From Kitasatospora sp. SolWspMP-SS2h (GTDB lineage Bacteria > Actinomycetota > Actinomycetes > Streptomycetales > Streptomycetaceae), in assembly GCF_003259315.1 (NCBI RefSeq), contig NZ_QLLT01000015.1:1-64000 (forward strand): a stretch of DNA of 64,000 nucleotides. Reading direction: 5' to 3'. Below are positions 7,631 through 15,645 of the stretch, piece after piece. The translations under genes and the position numbers were made by a program. The notes under the pieces are model-generated. The model saw only the letters and a program-made list of their open reading frames with translations, searched no databases and was not told the origin of the DNA. Numbering within the stretch: the first letter of the stretch is position 1; the number at the start of each line of letters is the position of its first letter.

Positions 7631-7670
7631 GCTCCGCCCACCCGCCGTCAGCCGCCGAGGAGCCCCCGCC

Positions 7671-8633
7671 GTGACCCTGGTCGACCTGGAAGACCTGCGC
7701 GCCGCCCAACGCCGGATCGCCGGCACGGCGGTGCGCACCCCGCTGCTGCCCTGCCCGTGGGCGGCGGACGGCGGGCGGCGGCTCTGGCTGAAGCCGGAGA
7801 GCCTCCAGCCGACCGGGGCGTTCAAGATCCGCGGGGCGATGAACCGGCTGGCCGCGCTCACCGCCGAGGAGCGGGCCAGGGGCGTGGTCGCCCAGTCCAG
7901 CGGCAACCACGCCCAGGCGGTGGCGTACGCGGCCCGGCGGCTCGGCGTCAAGGCGGTGATCGTGATGCCCGACACCTCGCCCGCCGTGAAGATCGAGAAC
8001 ACCCGCGCGTTCGGCGCCGAAGTGGTGGTGGTGACCGCCGAGGAGCGCGACACCGTCCCGGCCGAGCTGGCCGCCGCGCACGGCTACGTCTGGGTGCCGC
8101 CCTACGACGACCCGTACGTCATCGCGGGCCAGGGCACGGTCGGCCTGGAGATCGCCGAGGACGCCCCGGACGAGCTGGACACCGTGTTGGTGCCGGTCTC
8201 CGGCGGCGGGCTGATCTCCGGGACGGCCGCCGCGCTCAAGCTGGCCTGCCCGGGCGTCCGGGTGGTCGGCGTGGAGCCGGAGCTGGCGGCGGACGCCCGG
8301 CAGAGCCTGCGCGAGGGCGTCCGCACCGCCTGGCCGGTCGCCGACACCTACCGCACCATCGCCGACGGCCTGCGCACCCCGTCCGTGGGCGTCCTGCCGT
8401 TCGAGCACCTCACCGCCTACGTGGACGACATCGTCACCGTCTCCGAGGACGAGATCCGCGCCACCGTCGCCCTGCTGGCCCGCCGCGGCCGGCTGGTCGC
8501 CGAGCCCTCCGGCGCGGTCGCCCCGGCCGCCTACTTCCACCGGGCCGGTGAACTGGGCGGACGGGTCTTCGCCGCGGTCGTCAGCGGTGGCAACCTCGAC
8601 CCCGCCCTGCTGGCCGAACTGCTCGCCGCCTAG
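7671..8633 (+). CDS. Threonine/serine dehydratase-like PLP enzyme
   Basis: A 320-residue fold-type II PLP enzyme of the threonine dehydratase / serine racemase group. The PLP lysine is K52 in PTGAFKIRGA, the substrate loop is SSGNHAQ (about residues 76-82), and the phosphate-binding glycine loop is VSGGGLISG (about 174-182). There is no C-terminal ACT regulatory domain, so it is the short, catabolic or racemase-like form rather than biosynthetic IlvA. The GTG start follows an AGGAG about ten bases upstream. It follows the Lrp/AsnC gene by 40 bases and is followed by mqnE, so it interrupts the menaquinone genes. Substrate (threonine, serine or other) is open. Confidence 0.9.
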   Translation: MTLVDLEDLRAAQRRIAGTAVRTPLLPCPWAADGGRRLWLKPESLQPTGAFKIRGAMNRLAALTAEERARGVVAQSSGNHAQAVAYAARRLGVKAVIVMPDTSPAVKIENTRAFGAEVVVVTAEERDTVPAELAAAHGYVWVPPYDDPYVIAGQGTVGLEIAEDAPDELDTVLVPVSGGGLISGTAAALKLACPGVRVVGVEPELAADARQSLREGVRTAWPVADTYRTIADGLRTPSVGVLPFEHLTAYVDDIVTVSEDEIRATVALLARRGRLVAEPSGAVAPAAYFHRAGELGGRVFAAVVSGGNLDPALLAELLAA

Positions 8634-8686
8634 GCGTAGTCTCGGTCCCGGCAACGAATCGAAGTCCGGAGGAGGCGGAGCACCGC

Positions 8687-9850
8687 ATGGACGCAGGGCT
8701 CAAGCGCGAGCTGGAGGCGAAGGTCTACGCCGGTGAGCGGCTGACCCGCGAGGACGGGATCGCGCTCTACGCGAGCGACGACCTGGCCTGGCTGGGCGGC
8801 CTGGCGCACCACGTGCGGACGCGGAAGAACGGCGACGTCGTCCACTTCAACGTCAACCGCCACCTGAACATGACCAACGTGTGCAGCGCCTCCTGCGCGT
8901 ACTGCTCGTTCCAGCGCAAGCCGGGCGAGAAGGACGCGTACACGATGCGGATCGAGGAGGCCGTCCGGCTCGCCAAGGCGATGGAGTCGGAGTCGCTGAC
9001 CGAGCTGCACATCGTCAACGGCCTGCACCCGACCCTGCCGTGGCGCTACTACCCGCGCTCCCTCAAGGAGCTGAAGGCCGCGCTGCCGAACGTCTCGCTG
9101 AAGGCGTTCACCGCCACCGAGATCCACTGGTTCGAGCGGATCAGCGGCCTGAGCGCGAGCGAGATCCTGGACGAGCTGATCGAGGCCGGCCTGGAGTCGC
9201 TGACCGGCGGCGGCGCGGAGATCTTCGACTGGGAGGTCCGCCAGCACATCGTCGACCACGACACCCACTGGGAGGACTGGTCGCGCATCCACCGCCTGGC
9301 GCACGAGAAGGGCCTCAAGACCCCGGCCACCATGCTCTACGGCCACATCGAGGAGCCCCGCCACCGGGTCGACCACGTGCTGCGGCTGCGCGAGCTGCAG
9401 GACGAGACCGGCGGCTTCCAGGTCTTCATCCCGCTGCGCTACCAGCACGACTTCCACGACTCCAAGGACGGCAAGGTCCGCAACCGCCTGATGGCGCGCA
9501 CCGAGATGGCCACCGGCGCCGAGGCGCTGAAGACCTTCGCGGTGTCCCGCCTGCTGTTCGACAACGTCCCGCACGTCAAGGTGTTCTGGGTGATGCACGG
9601 CGTCACCACCGCCCAGCTGGCGCTCAGCCACGGCGCGGACGACATGGACGGCTCGGTGGTCGAGTACAAGATCACCCACGACGCGGACAACTTCGGCACC
9701 CCGAACAAGCTGGGCCGCGACGACCTGCTCCAGCTGATCCGGGACGCCGGCTTCCGCCCGGTCGAGCGCAACACCCGCTACGAGGTCATCCGCGAGTACG
9801 ACGGGCCGGACCTCGCCCGCCGGGAGACCCCGCAGGCGATGCGCCTCTGA
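8687..9850 (+). CDS. mqnE: Aminofutalosine synthase MqnE (radical SAM)
   Basis: A 387-residue radical SAM enzyme that joins the enolpyruvyl benzoate product of MqnA to S-adenosylmethionine, making aminofutalosine, an early step of the futalosine menaquinone route. The iron-sulfur signature CxxxCxxC is C66, C70 and C73 (NVCSASCAYCSF). Further family stretches are LTELHIVNGLHPTLPWRYY, ESLTGGGAEIF and the C-terminal GTPNKLGRDDLLQLIRDAGF. A strong ribosome site (CGGAGGAGGCGG) precedes the ATG. The stop is followed by a hairpin. Together with mqnL, mqnP and mqnM it shows that this organism makes menaquinone by the futalosine route. Confidence 0.96.
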   Translation: MDAGLKRELEAKVYAGERLTREDGIALYASDDLAWLGGLAHHVRTRKNGDVVHFNVNRHLNMTNVCSASCAYCSFQRKPGEKDAYTMRIEEAVRLAKAMESESLTELHIVNGLHPTLPWRYYPRSLKELKAALPNVSLKAFTATEIHWFERISGLSASEILDELIEAGLESLTGGGAEIFDWEVRQHIVDHDTHWEDWSRIHRLAHEKGLKTPATMLYGHIEEPRHRVDHVLRLRELQDETGGFQVFIPLRYQHDFHDSKDGKVRNRLMARTEMATGAEALKTFAVSRLLFDNVPHVKVFWVMHGVTTAQLALSHGADDMDGSVVEYKITHDADNFGTPNKLGRDDLLQLIRDAGFRPVERNTRYEVIREYDGPDLARRETPQAMRL

Positions 9851-9866
9851 CCCCCCGTTCGGACCA

Positions 9867-9901
9867 CGCGCCCGGTGACCGGTCTCCGGCCACCGGGCGC
9901 G
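9867..9901 (+). terminator. Hairpin after mqnE
   Basis: An 11-bp perfect stem (9867-9877 with 9891-9901) with a 13-base loop that can itself pair begins 17 bases after the mqnE stop. Likely transcription terminator. Confidence 0.65.
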
Positions 9902-9961
9902 GGACGTTTCCGGGCGGCGCGCGGGGTGAAGACGCACCACCGGGGCAGTCGGGAAGCCGAA

Positions 9962-9971
9962 GAAACGTTTC
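9962..9971. promoter_or_regulatory. GAAACGTTTC palindrome in the L,D-transpeptidase promoter region
   Basis: A perfect 10-bp palindrome with central CG lies nine bases before a -10-like TATGCT (9981-9986). A similar half (ACGTTTCCGGGCG at 9904-9916 versus ACGTTTCCTGGGCG at 9965-9978) is repeated about 61 bases upstream. The form resembles LacI-family operators; regulator unknown. Confidence 0.4.
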
Positions 9972-10047
9972 CTGGGCGCGTATGCTCACAGGCTCATCAC
10001 ACGGCCCGGGTTCCACCTCGTCCCCGCGGTCTGGGAGGATCGTTCGC

Positions 10048-10965
10048 ATGTCCGGTTCCCATCGCGTCCCCTCGCACCGCCGCCCGGCCGCCGCGCCGAC
10101 CGGCCGGGACGAGGCCGAGCAGCCCCAGGGCCGAGCCGCCGCCCGCCGCAGCCGCCGCAAACCGAAGCAGCGCCGGGTCCGCAAGCTCACCGTCGGCACC
10201 GCGACCCTGCTGGCCCTCGCGGCCGGCTGGTTCAGCGTCGGCCCGGGCCGGGGCTTCCAGAGCGAGACCGCCAGCGCCGCCCCCGACCACGCGCCCGAGG
10301 TCGTCCCGATGCAGGCCGCCGACGCCGGGCAGCACACCGAGGCCCCCGCCGCGGACCGCTCCGACCGGGAGCGGATCACCGCCATCCCGGGCATCGGCGC
10401 CGACTGGATGGCCAAGGTCCCCGCCGAGACCCGCCAGCTGCTGGTCGCCAGCGGCCAGGGCAAGGACTCCTCGGACAACACCGTCACGCTGTGGACCCGC
10501 GGCGACGACGGCAGCTGGCAGGCCGGCCAGACCTGGCCCGCCCACAACGCCTACAAGGGCTGGACCGCCGACCACCGCTCCGGCGACCTGCGCAGCCCGA
10601 TCGGCCTGTTCTCGCTCACCGACGCCGGCGGCCGCAAGGCCGACCCCGGCTCCAAGCTGCCCTACGACGAGAACAAGAACTTCGTGATGGCCGGGCGCGG
10701 CTTCAACGACGAACCGCTGGCCGGCTCCTTCGACTACGTGGTGGCGATCAACTACAACCGGGTGGAGGGCAAGTCCCCGCTCGACACCACCTACCCGGAG
10801 GGCGCGGCCAAGGGCGGCGGCATCTGGCTGCACCTCGACCACGGCGGCCCCACCCACGGCTGCGTCTCGCTGACCGAGGACCACATGGTCGAGCTGATCA
10901 GGACCCTGGACCCGGCGCTGCACCCGATGATCATGATGGGTGACGCCCAGTCGCTGGCCGCCTGA
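10048..10965 (+). CDS. L,D-transpeptidase (YkuD-like) cell-wall enzyme
   Basis: A 305-residue exported cell-wall enzyme. The N-terminus is strongly basic (residues 1-50, many Arg/Lys), followed by a hydrophobic segment LTVGTATLLALAAGWFSV that anchors or exports it, then a disordered linker and a C-terminal L,D-transpeptidase-type domain. The catalytic motif is H-L-D-H-G-G-P-T-H-G-C-V-S-L near residues 265-280, with the Cys as nucleophile. Such enzymes make 3-3 crosslinks in peptidoglycan or related bonds. ATG at 10048 with GGGAGG nine bases upstream. It has its own promoter region with a palindrome (see 9962-9971). It is not obviously part of an operon. Confidence 0.85.
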   Translation: MSGSHRVPSHRRPAAAPTGRDEAEQPQGRAAARRSRRKPKQRRVRKLTVGTATLLALAAGWFSVGPGRGFQSETASAAPDHAPEVVPMQAADAGQHTEAPAADRSDRERITAIPGIGADWMAKVPAETRQLLVASGQGKDSSDNTVTLWTRGDDGSWQAGQTWPAHNAYKGWTADHRSGDLRSPIGLFSLTDAGGRKADPGSKLPYDENKNFVMAGRGFNDEPLAGSFDYVVAINYNRVEGKSPLDTTYPEGAAKGGGIWLHLDHGGPTHGCVSLTEDHMVELIRTLDPALHPMIMMGDAQSLAA

Positions 10966-11061
10966 CCACGGGCCGGTTGTGAGGGACCTACAGCTTCCGG
11001 CACCCGATCCTGTGTCAGGGCGTCACCTCCCGACTCGCCGGTAACCCGGTTGAGTGGCTGT

Positions 11062-12006
11062 ATGACCGCCTCCCGCATCATGGCGCTGGGCCACCACCAG
11101 CCGCCGAAGGTCCTGAGCAACGACGATCTCTCGGCGCTGGTCGACACCGACGACGAGTGGATCCGCTCCCGGGTCGGCATCCGCACCCGGCACATCGCGG
11201 AGGACGAGACCCTGGTCGACCTCGCGGTGGGCGCCGCCGAGAAGGCGCTGGCCAACGCGGGCGTGACGGCCGACCGGATCGACCTGGTCGCCGTCGCCAC
11301 CTGCACCGCCGTCGAGCGCAGCCCCAACACCGCCGCCGCCGTCGCCGCCCGGCTGGGCATCCCGGCCCCCGCCGCGTACGAGCTGAACACCGCCTGCTCG
11401 GGCTTCTCGTACGCGCTGGCCACCGCCGACCACGCGATCCGGGCCGGCGCCGCGACCCGGGCCCTGGTGGTCGGCGTGGAGCGGATGTCCGACATCATCG
11501 ACTGGACCGACCGCACCACCTGCGTGATCTTCGGCGACGGCGCGGGCGCCGCGGTGCTGGAGGCCGTCCCGGACGAGCGGGCCGGGGTCGGCCCGGTGGT
11601 CTGGGGCTCCGAGCCGGAGAAGGGCGAGGCGGTGGCGATCAGCGGCTGGAAGCCGGTGATCAGCCAGCAGGGCCAGACGGTCTTCCGCTGGGCCACCACC
11701 CAGGTCGCCCCGCTGGCCCGCAAGGCGTGCGAGAAGGCCGGGATCGAGCCGTCCGAGCTGCGCGGCTTCGTCGCCCACCAGGCCAACCTGCGGATCATCG
11801 ACGCCATCGCCGGCAAGCTCGGCCTGGCCGAGGACGCGGTGGTCGCCCGCGACGTGGTCGACTCCGGCAACACCTCCGCCGCCTCCATCCCGCTCGCCCT
11901 CTCCAAGCTGGTCGAGCGCGGCGAGCTGCACACCGGCGACCCGGTGCTGCTGTTCGGCTTCGGCGGCGGCCTGGCCTACGCCGGGCAGGTCGTGCGCTGC
12001 CCCTGA
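11062..12006 (+). CDS. Stand-alone beta-ketoacyl-ACP synthase III (FabH-like)
   Basis: A 314-residue KAS III family condensing enzyme with an intact Cys-His-Asn triad: C112 (NTACSGFSYA), H239 (VAHQANLRI) and N270 (DSGNTSAAS). It has the FabH C-terminal GFGGGLAYAGQVV. It would condense an acyl-CoA starter with malonyl-ACP or do a related reaction. No fabD, acpP or fabF is adjacent, unlike the housekeeping fab operon of streptomycetes, so it is a paralogue with an unknown starter unit. The ATG at 11062 was taken; a TTG at 11050 would add four residues. Ribosome site is weak. It converges on the TetR gene with a long perfect hairpin between them. Confidence 0.9.
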   Translation: MTASRIMALGHHQPPKVLSNDDLSALVDTDDEWIRSRVGIRTRHIAEDETLVDLAVGAAEKALANAGVTADRIDLVAVATCTAVERSPNTAAAVAARLGIPAPAAYELNTACSGFSYALATADHAIRAGAATRALVVGVERMSDIIDWTDRTTCVIFGDGAGAAVLEAVPDERAGVGPVVWGSEPEKGEAVAISGWKPVISQQGQTVFRWATTQVAPLARKACEKAGIEPSELRGFVAHQANLRIIDAIAGKLGLAEDAVVARDVVDSGNTSAASIPLALSKLVERGELHTGDPVLLFGFGGGLAYAGQVVRCP

Positions 12007-12084
12007 GCGGTGCGCCCCAGCTAGTGCGCCCGAGCAGTGCGCCCGAGCGGTGTGCGCCCGAGCGGTGCCCCTGAGCGGTGCGCC
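12004..12084. repeat. Imperfect tandem repeats of a ~15-bp GAGCGGTGCGCCC unit
   Basis: About five degenerate copies of GAGCGGTGCGCCC-like sequence lie directly after the KAS III stop. They are non-coding in every frame I can credit. Probably slippage-generated filler between convergent genes. Confidence 0.7.
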
Positions 12085-12144
12085 GCCTCCGGGCGGCGGT
12101 GCCGGGCCCGGCGGGGCGGACAGTACGGCGGTGCGGACAGCACG

Positions 12145-12182
12145 GAGGGGCGGCCGGGAGGAAATCCTCCCGGCCGCCCCTC
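12145..12182. terminator. Bidirectional terminator between KAS III and TetR genes
   Basis: A perfect 18-bp inverted repeat (12145-12162 with 12165-12182) with an A/T-only centre lies between two convergent genes. It is the only strong dyad in the 288-base gap and can serve both strands. Confidence 0.85.
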
Positions 12183-12294
12183 GCGTCCGTTGCAGGACGG
12201 CGCTCCGCGGTACGTCGGCGAACCTCCCCCGAGGCACGGCCGCATCCGACAGACCCGGACAGGAACCGGGGCCGAGCGCCAGTGGGCTGGAGTC

Positions 12295-12936
12295 TTACTT
12301 CGGCGGCTTCTTTCCGGTGACTCCCAGGTACACCTGGAGCGCCAGGTTGGGCTTGAGGTCCTTGACCTTCACGCCCCACGAAGTGAACGCCTTGCCGTGC
12401 TCGGCCGCCGCGGCCAGCAACGACACCAGGGCGCCGGCGACCGCCGACGGTTCGACCGACTTGTCGGTCTTGCCCTGGTTGTTGCGCACCGCTTCGGCGA
12501 GCGGGGCCGCCACCGAGTTGAGAACCTTCATGCGGATCTTGAAGAACCGCTTGTCCCCTTCGGCAGCACCGAGCGTGACCACTCGGAGAATGGCGTCATT
12601 CTTGCGCCAGAAGGCGAGGAATCCGTCCACCAGTTCTTCGGAAGTGGTGAAGCCGGACTTTCCCGCCCAGGACTTTCCATCGACGAGCTCTTTGAGCCCG
12701 CCGCTGTCCTCGGCCATTTCCTCGGCGATCTCAAGGACGGCGCCCTCGACATCCGGGAAGTACTGGTAGAAGGTCGCGGGGGAGGTACCCGCCATACGGG
12801 CGACGTCGATGACCTTGACGTCCCGGTACGGCGACGTGCTGAGCATCTCGCGGAGGCAGTCGAGCAGCTTCTGCCGCGTCTCCTGTCCGCGCCGCCCGGC
12901 GACGCGACCGTCGACGGTGCGAACTTGTCCTGTCAT
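12295..12936 (-). CDS. TetR family transcriptional regulator
   Basis: A 213-residue TetR-type repressor. The N-terminal DNA-binding domain has GQETRQKLLDCLREML, then V-K-V-I-D-V-A-R-M-A-G-T-S-P-A-T-F-Y-Q-Y-F, the typical helix-turn-helix ending with the conserved Y-F (about residues 18-62). The C-terminal ligand domain (about 70-205) is helical and unlike that of other TetR proteins I know; ligand unknown. Codon use here is less GC-biased than in the neighbours (for example ttc/ttt and gag/gaa mixed), but the protein is full length. A dyad 32 bases upstream may be its own operator. Next gene upstream is the divergent protein kinase, 327 bases away. Confidence 0.9.
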   Translation of the reverse strand: MTGQVRTVDGRVAGRRGQETRQKLLDCLREMLSTSPYRDVKVIDVARMAGTSPATFYQYFPDVEGAVLEIAEEMAEDSGGLKELVDGKSWAGKSGFTTSEELVDGFLAFWRKNDAILRVVTLGAAEGDKRFFKIRMKVLNSVAAPLAEAVRNNQGKTDKSVEPSAVAGALVSLLAAAAEHGKAFTSWGVKVKDLKPNLALQVYLGVTGKKPPK

Positions 12937-13263
12937 GCCGTCAGCTTACAGCGGTGAGATCTTGGCGCTAATCGGTAGTGCGACTATTAGTCCGGGTGAG
13001 GGGGAAACCGTGCCATTTCTGCTTGAGTTGTTGCCCCCCCGTGTGCTGATGACCCCACAGCGTGACGACAAGTCAGCTGAGGGGGGTCCGCCGGGGCCGT
13101 GCGGGCGGGCCCGGGGCGGGCCGGCGGGCGGACCCGGAGCGGGCGGCTCCGGTACCCGGGGGCGTGTCCCGGGCGGGGGAGATTGGCTCCCGGGCGGCGG
13201 GCATTGGAGAATCGGGGGGCGCCGCCGCCGGGGGGCGTTGGCGGAAGGGGAGGTGGCTGAGGA
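12937..13263. other. Divergent region between TetR and kinase genes
   Basis: A 327-base gap between divergent genes. The TetR-proximal 70 bases are A/T-richer and hold the dyad at 12968-12990. The kinase-proximal part is a G-rich stretch ending with GGGGAGG about ten bases before the kinase GTG. No gene is supportable; promoters for both genes must be here but cannot be fixed. Confidence 0.5.
12968..12990. promoter_or_regulatory. Candidate TetR operator
   Basis: CTAATCG-N9-CTATTAG is an inverted repeat with 6 of 7 bases matching per arm, 32 bases upstream of the TetR start. Position and form suit autoregulation by the adjacent TetR protein. Confidence 0.45.
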
Positions 13264-15579
13264 GTGGACCAGCTGACGGCGCACGATCCGAGGCGGATCG
13301 GGCCCTTCGAAGTGCTGGCCCGGCTCGGCGCGGGCGGCATGGGCCTGGTGTACCTGGCCCGGTCGGCCTCGGGACGCCGGGTGGCCATCAAGACCGTCCG
13401 CACCGAGCTGGCCGAGGACAACCTGTTCCGGGTCCGCTTCGCCCGCGAGATCGCCGCCGCCAAGACGGTCGGCGGCTTCTACACCGCCGCCGTGGTGGAC
13501 GCCGACGCCGACGCGGCCGTCCCGTGGCTGGCCACCGCGTACGTGCCCGCGCCCTCGCTGGAGGACCTGGTCACCGACTGCGGGCCGCTGCCCGCCGACG
13601 CGGTGCGCTGGCTGACCGCGGGCATCGCCGAGGCGCTCCAGTCCATCCACGCCGCGGGCCTGGTCCACCGGGACCTCAAGCCGTCCAACGTGCTGGTGGT
13701 CGAGGACGGGCCCCGGGTGATCGACTTCGGCATCGCCGCCGGGGTCTCCAGCACCCGGCTCACCATGACCAACGTCGCGGTCGGCACGCCCGCCTACATG
13801 TCGCCCGAGCAGGCCCGGGACAGCCGCAGCGTCACCGGCGCCAGCGACGTGTTCTCGCTCGGCTCGCTGGTGGTGTTCTGCGCCACCGGGCACCCGCCCT
13901 ACCGCGGCTCCAACCCGGTCGAGACGGTGTTCCAGCTGCTGCGCGACCAGCCCGACCTGTCCGGGCTGCCGGTCGAGCTGGTCGACCTGGTCCGGGCCTG
14001 CATGCGGCCCACCCCCGAGCACCGGCCCACGCCCGCCCAGATCCAGGCCGAGCTGGCCCCGCACCTGTTCTCCCGGGCCGACGCCTCCGGCGAGGCGGGG
14101 GACTGGCTGCCGCCCGCCGCGCTCGACCTGATCGAGGCCAAGCGCAGCAGCAGACGTCCCGTCAGCGCCCAGCAGCCCCCGGCCCGGCCGCAGCCCCAGC
14201 TGGTGCTGCCGGCCCAGCCGGTCGGGCCGCCGCCGCTGCCGGACGCCCCGGCCCCGGTCGGCGCCGCCGGGCCGGCCTCCGAGGCCGAGGTGGTCACCGA
14301 GCGGGTGCGCCCGCACCGGCGGCCCCCGGTCGGCGACCCGGGCGGCGACGGCGAGGTCCGGCTGCCCGGCGCGCACGTGCCGATAGGGCCCGGGCCGCGG
14401 GCCGAACCGGCCGCGCCGGCGCCCGCCCCGGTCGGCACCGACTGGGTGCGCCGCAGCTCCGCGCCGTCCGCCGCCCCGCCGCAGCCCGCCGCGCGCTGGC
14501 GGCCCTGGCGGTTCCGGATGTCGAACGACGTGTGGGGCACCCCGGTGGTCGCCGACGGCGTCCTGTTCGCCTCCAGCTTCGAGGTGCACGCGCTGGACAT
14601 CGGCTCCGGCGAGCGCCGCTGGAAGACCCGGGACGTGGCCTGGGCGCTGGCCGTCGACGCCGGCCGGGTGCACGCCGCCGACGGCCCGCACCTGTACACG
14701 GTGGACGCCGCCGACGGCGCCGAGCGCTGGCGGCATGCGCTGGACGGCTGGGTGTACGCGCTGGACGCCGCCGACGGCGTGCTGTGCTGCGGGGTGCGCG
14801 GCGGCGGCGTGCAGCTGCGCGCGGCGGCCACCGGCACCGAGCTGTGGCGGGCCGACGACGCCCAGCAGGAGTACGAGAACCCGCAGTCCGGCCCGGCGCT
14901 GGTCGGCGGCGCCGCCTACTACCAGGGCGGCGGCCGGCTGCACTGCGTCGACCCGCGCGGCGGCGGGGTGCGCTGGTCGGTGCCGCTGGGCGGCGAGGTG
15001 CCCTCCCGGCCGGTCGAGCAGGGCGGCGTGCTGTACGTGACGTCCGGTCAGCGGGTGCACGCGCTGGACGCCGCCACCGGCGCCGAGCACTGGCGCTTCG
15101 ACGCGCCGGTCGCGCTGTTCACCCCGCCCGCGGTGGACGGCCGGGCGGTGTACGTCGCCGACTACCTCGGCACCCTGTACGCGCTGGACGCCGCCACCGG
15201 GCACGGCCGCTGGCGGGCCGCCACCGCCGCCCGGCAGGGCGCCGAGCCGGCCGTGGTCGCGGACGGGACGGTGCTGCTGGGCTCCGGCGACACCCTGTTC
15301 GCCTTCGAGGCGGCCGGCGGCCGGGAGCGCTGGCGCTACACCACCCGGGGCGACCTGGTCGGCTCCCCGGCGGTCGCCGAGGGCCTGGTGCACCTGGGCA
15401 GCCGCGACCACTCGCTGCACACCCTGGAGCTGGCCACCGGCCGGCTGCGCTGGGAGCTGGGCACCAAGGGCGAGCTGACCGGCTCCCCGGTCGCGGTCGG
15501 CGGCCGGGTCTTCGTCGGCTCCAAGGACCGCTGCGTGTACGCGCTGGACTCCTTCTACGGCACCGCCGTCCCGCAGTAG
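13264..15579 (+). CDS. Ser/Thr protein kinase with C-terminal PQQ-type beta-propeller
   Basis: A 771-residue Hanks-type kinase. The kinase domain spans about residues 12-270: P-loop GAGGMGLVY (22-30), catalytic Lys K43 in VAIK, HRDLKPSNV with D137, DFG at 154-156, and GTPAYMSPEQAR. A Pro/Ala-rich linker (about 285-400) follows, then a C-terminal PQQ-like beta-propeller with repeated 'LYALDAATG..W' blades (about 405-770). I see no membrane helix between the domains, unlike PknD-type kinases, so both parts are probably cytoplasmic. The GTG at 13264 is preceded by GGGGAGG. It converges on galE across a perfect hairpin. The propeller probably binds partners or substrates; the target is unknown. 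Confidence 0.92.
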   Translation: MDQLTAHDPRRIGPFEVLARLGAGGMGLVYLARSASGRRVAIKTVRTELAEDNLFRVRFAREIAAAKTVGGFYTAAVVDADADAAVPWLATAYVPAPSLEDLVTDCGPLPADAVRWLTAGIAEALQSIHAAGLVHRDLKPSNVLVVEDGPRVIDFGIAAGVSSTRLTMTNVAVGTPAYMSPEQARDSRSVTGASDVFSLGSLVVFCATGHPPYRGSNPVETVFQLLRDQPDLSGLPVELVDLVRACMRPTPEHRPTPAQIQAELAPHLFSRADASGEAGDWLPPAALDLIEAKRSSRRPVSAQQPPARPQPQLVLPAQPVGPPPLPDAPAPVGAAGPASEAEVVTERVRPHRRPPVGDPGGDGEVRLPGAHVPIGPGPRAEPAAPAPAPVGTDWVRRSSAPSAAPPQPAARWRPWRFRMSNDVWGTPVVADGVLFASSFEVHALDIGSGERRWKTRDVAWALAVDAGRVHAADGPHLYTVDAADGAERWRHALDGWVYALDAADGVLCCGVRGGGVQLRAAATGTELWRADDAQQEYENPQSGPALVGGAAYYQGGGRLHCVDPRGGGVRWSVPLGGEVPSRPVEQGGVLYVTSGQRVHALDAATGAEHWRFDAPVALFTPPAVDGRAVYVADYLGTLYALDAATGHGRWRAATAARQGAEPAVVADGTVLLGSGDTLFAFEAAGGRERWRYTTRGDLVGSPAVAEGLVHLGSRDHSLHTLELATGRLRWELGTKGELTGSPVAVGGRVFVGSKDRCVYALDSFYGTAVPQ

Positions 15580-15595
15580 CGCGGCGAAACGGTAC

Positions 15596-15626
15596 GGCCC
15601 CGGACCTCGCGGCGAGGTCCGGGGCC
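15596..15626. terminator. Bidirectional terminator between kinase and galE
   Basis: A perfect 14-bp stem (15596-15609 with 15613-15626) and a three-base loop lie between the convergent kinase and galE genes, 16 bases after the kinase stop. Confidence 0.85.
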
Positions 15627-15645
15627 GATCCGCGCGGGCCCGGGG

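Noticed and set aside
9902..10047. c-di-AMP (ydaO) riboswitch upstream of the L,D-transpeptidase, as known for some Streptomyces cell-wall genes
   Set aside because: I could not find the conserved riboswitch core; the region is short and holds a palindrome and -10 box instead.
12004..12084. Iteron or origin-like repeats
   Set aside because: Short, GC-rich and degenerate, with no AT-rich region, DnaA boxes or replication gene nearby.
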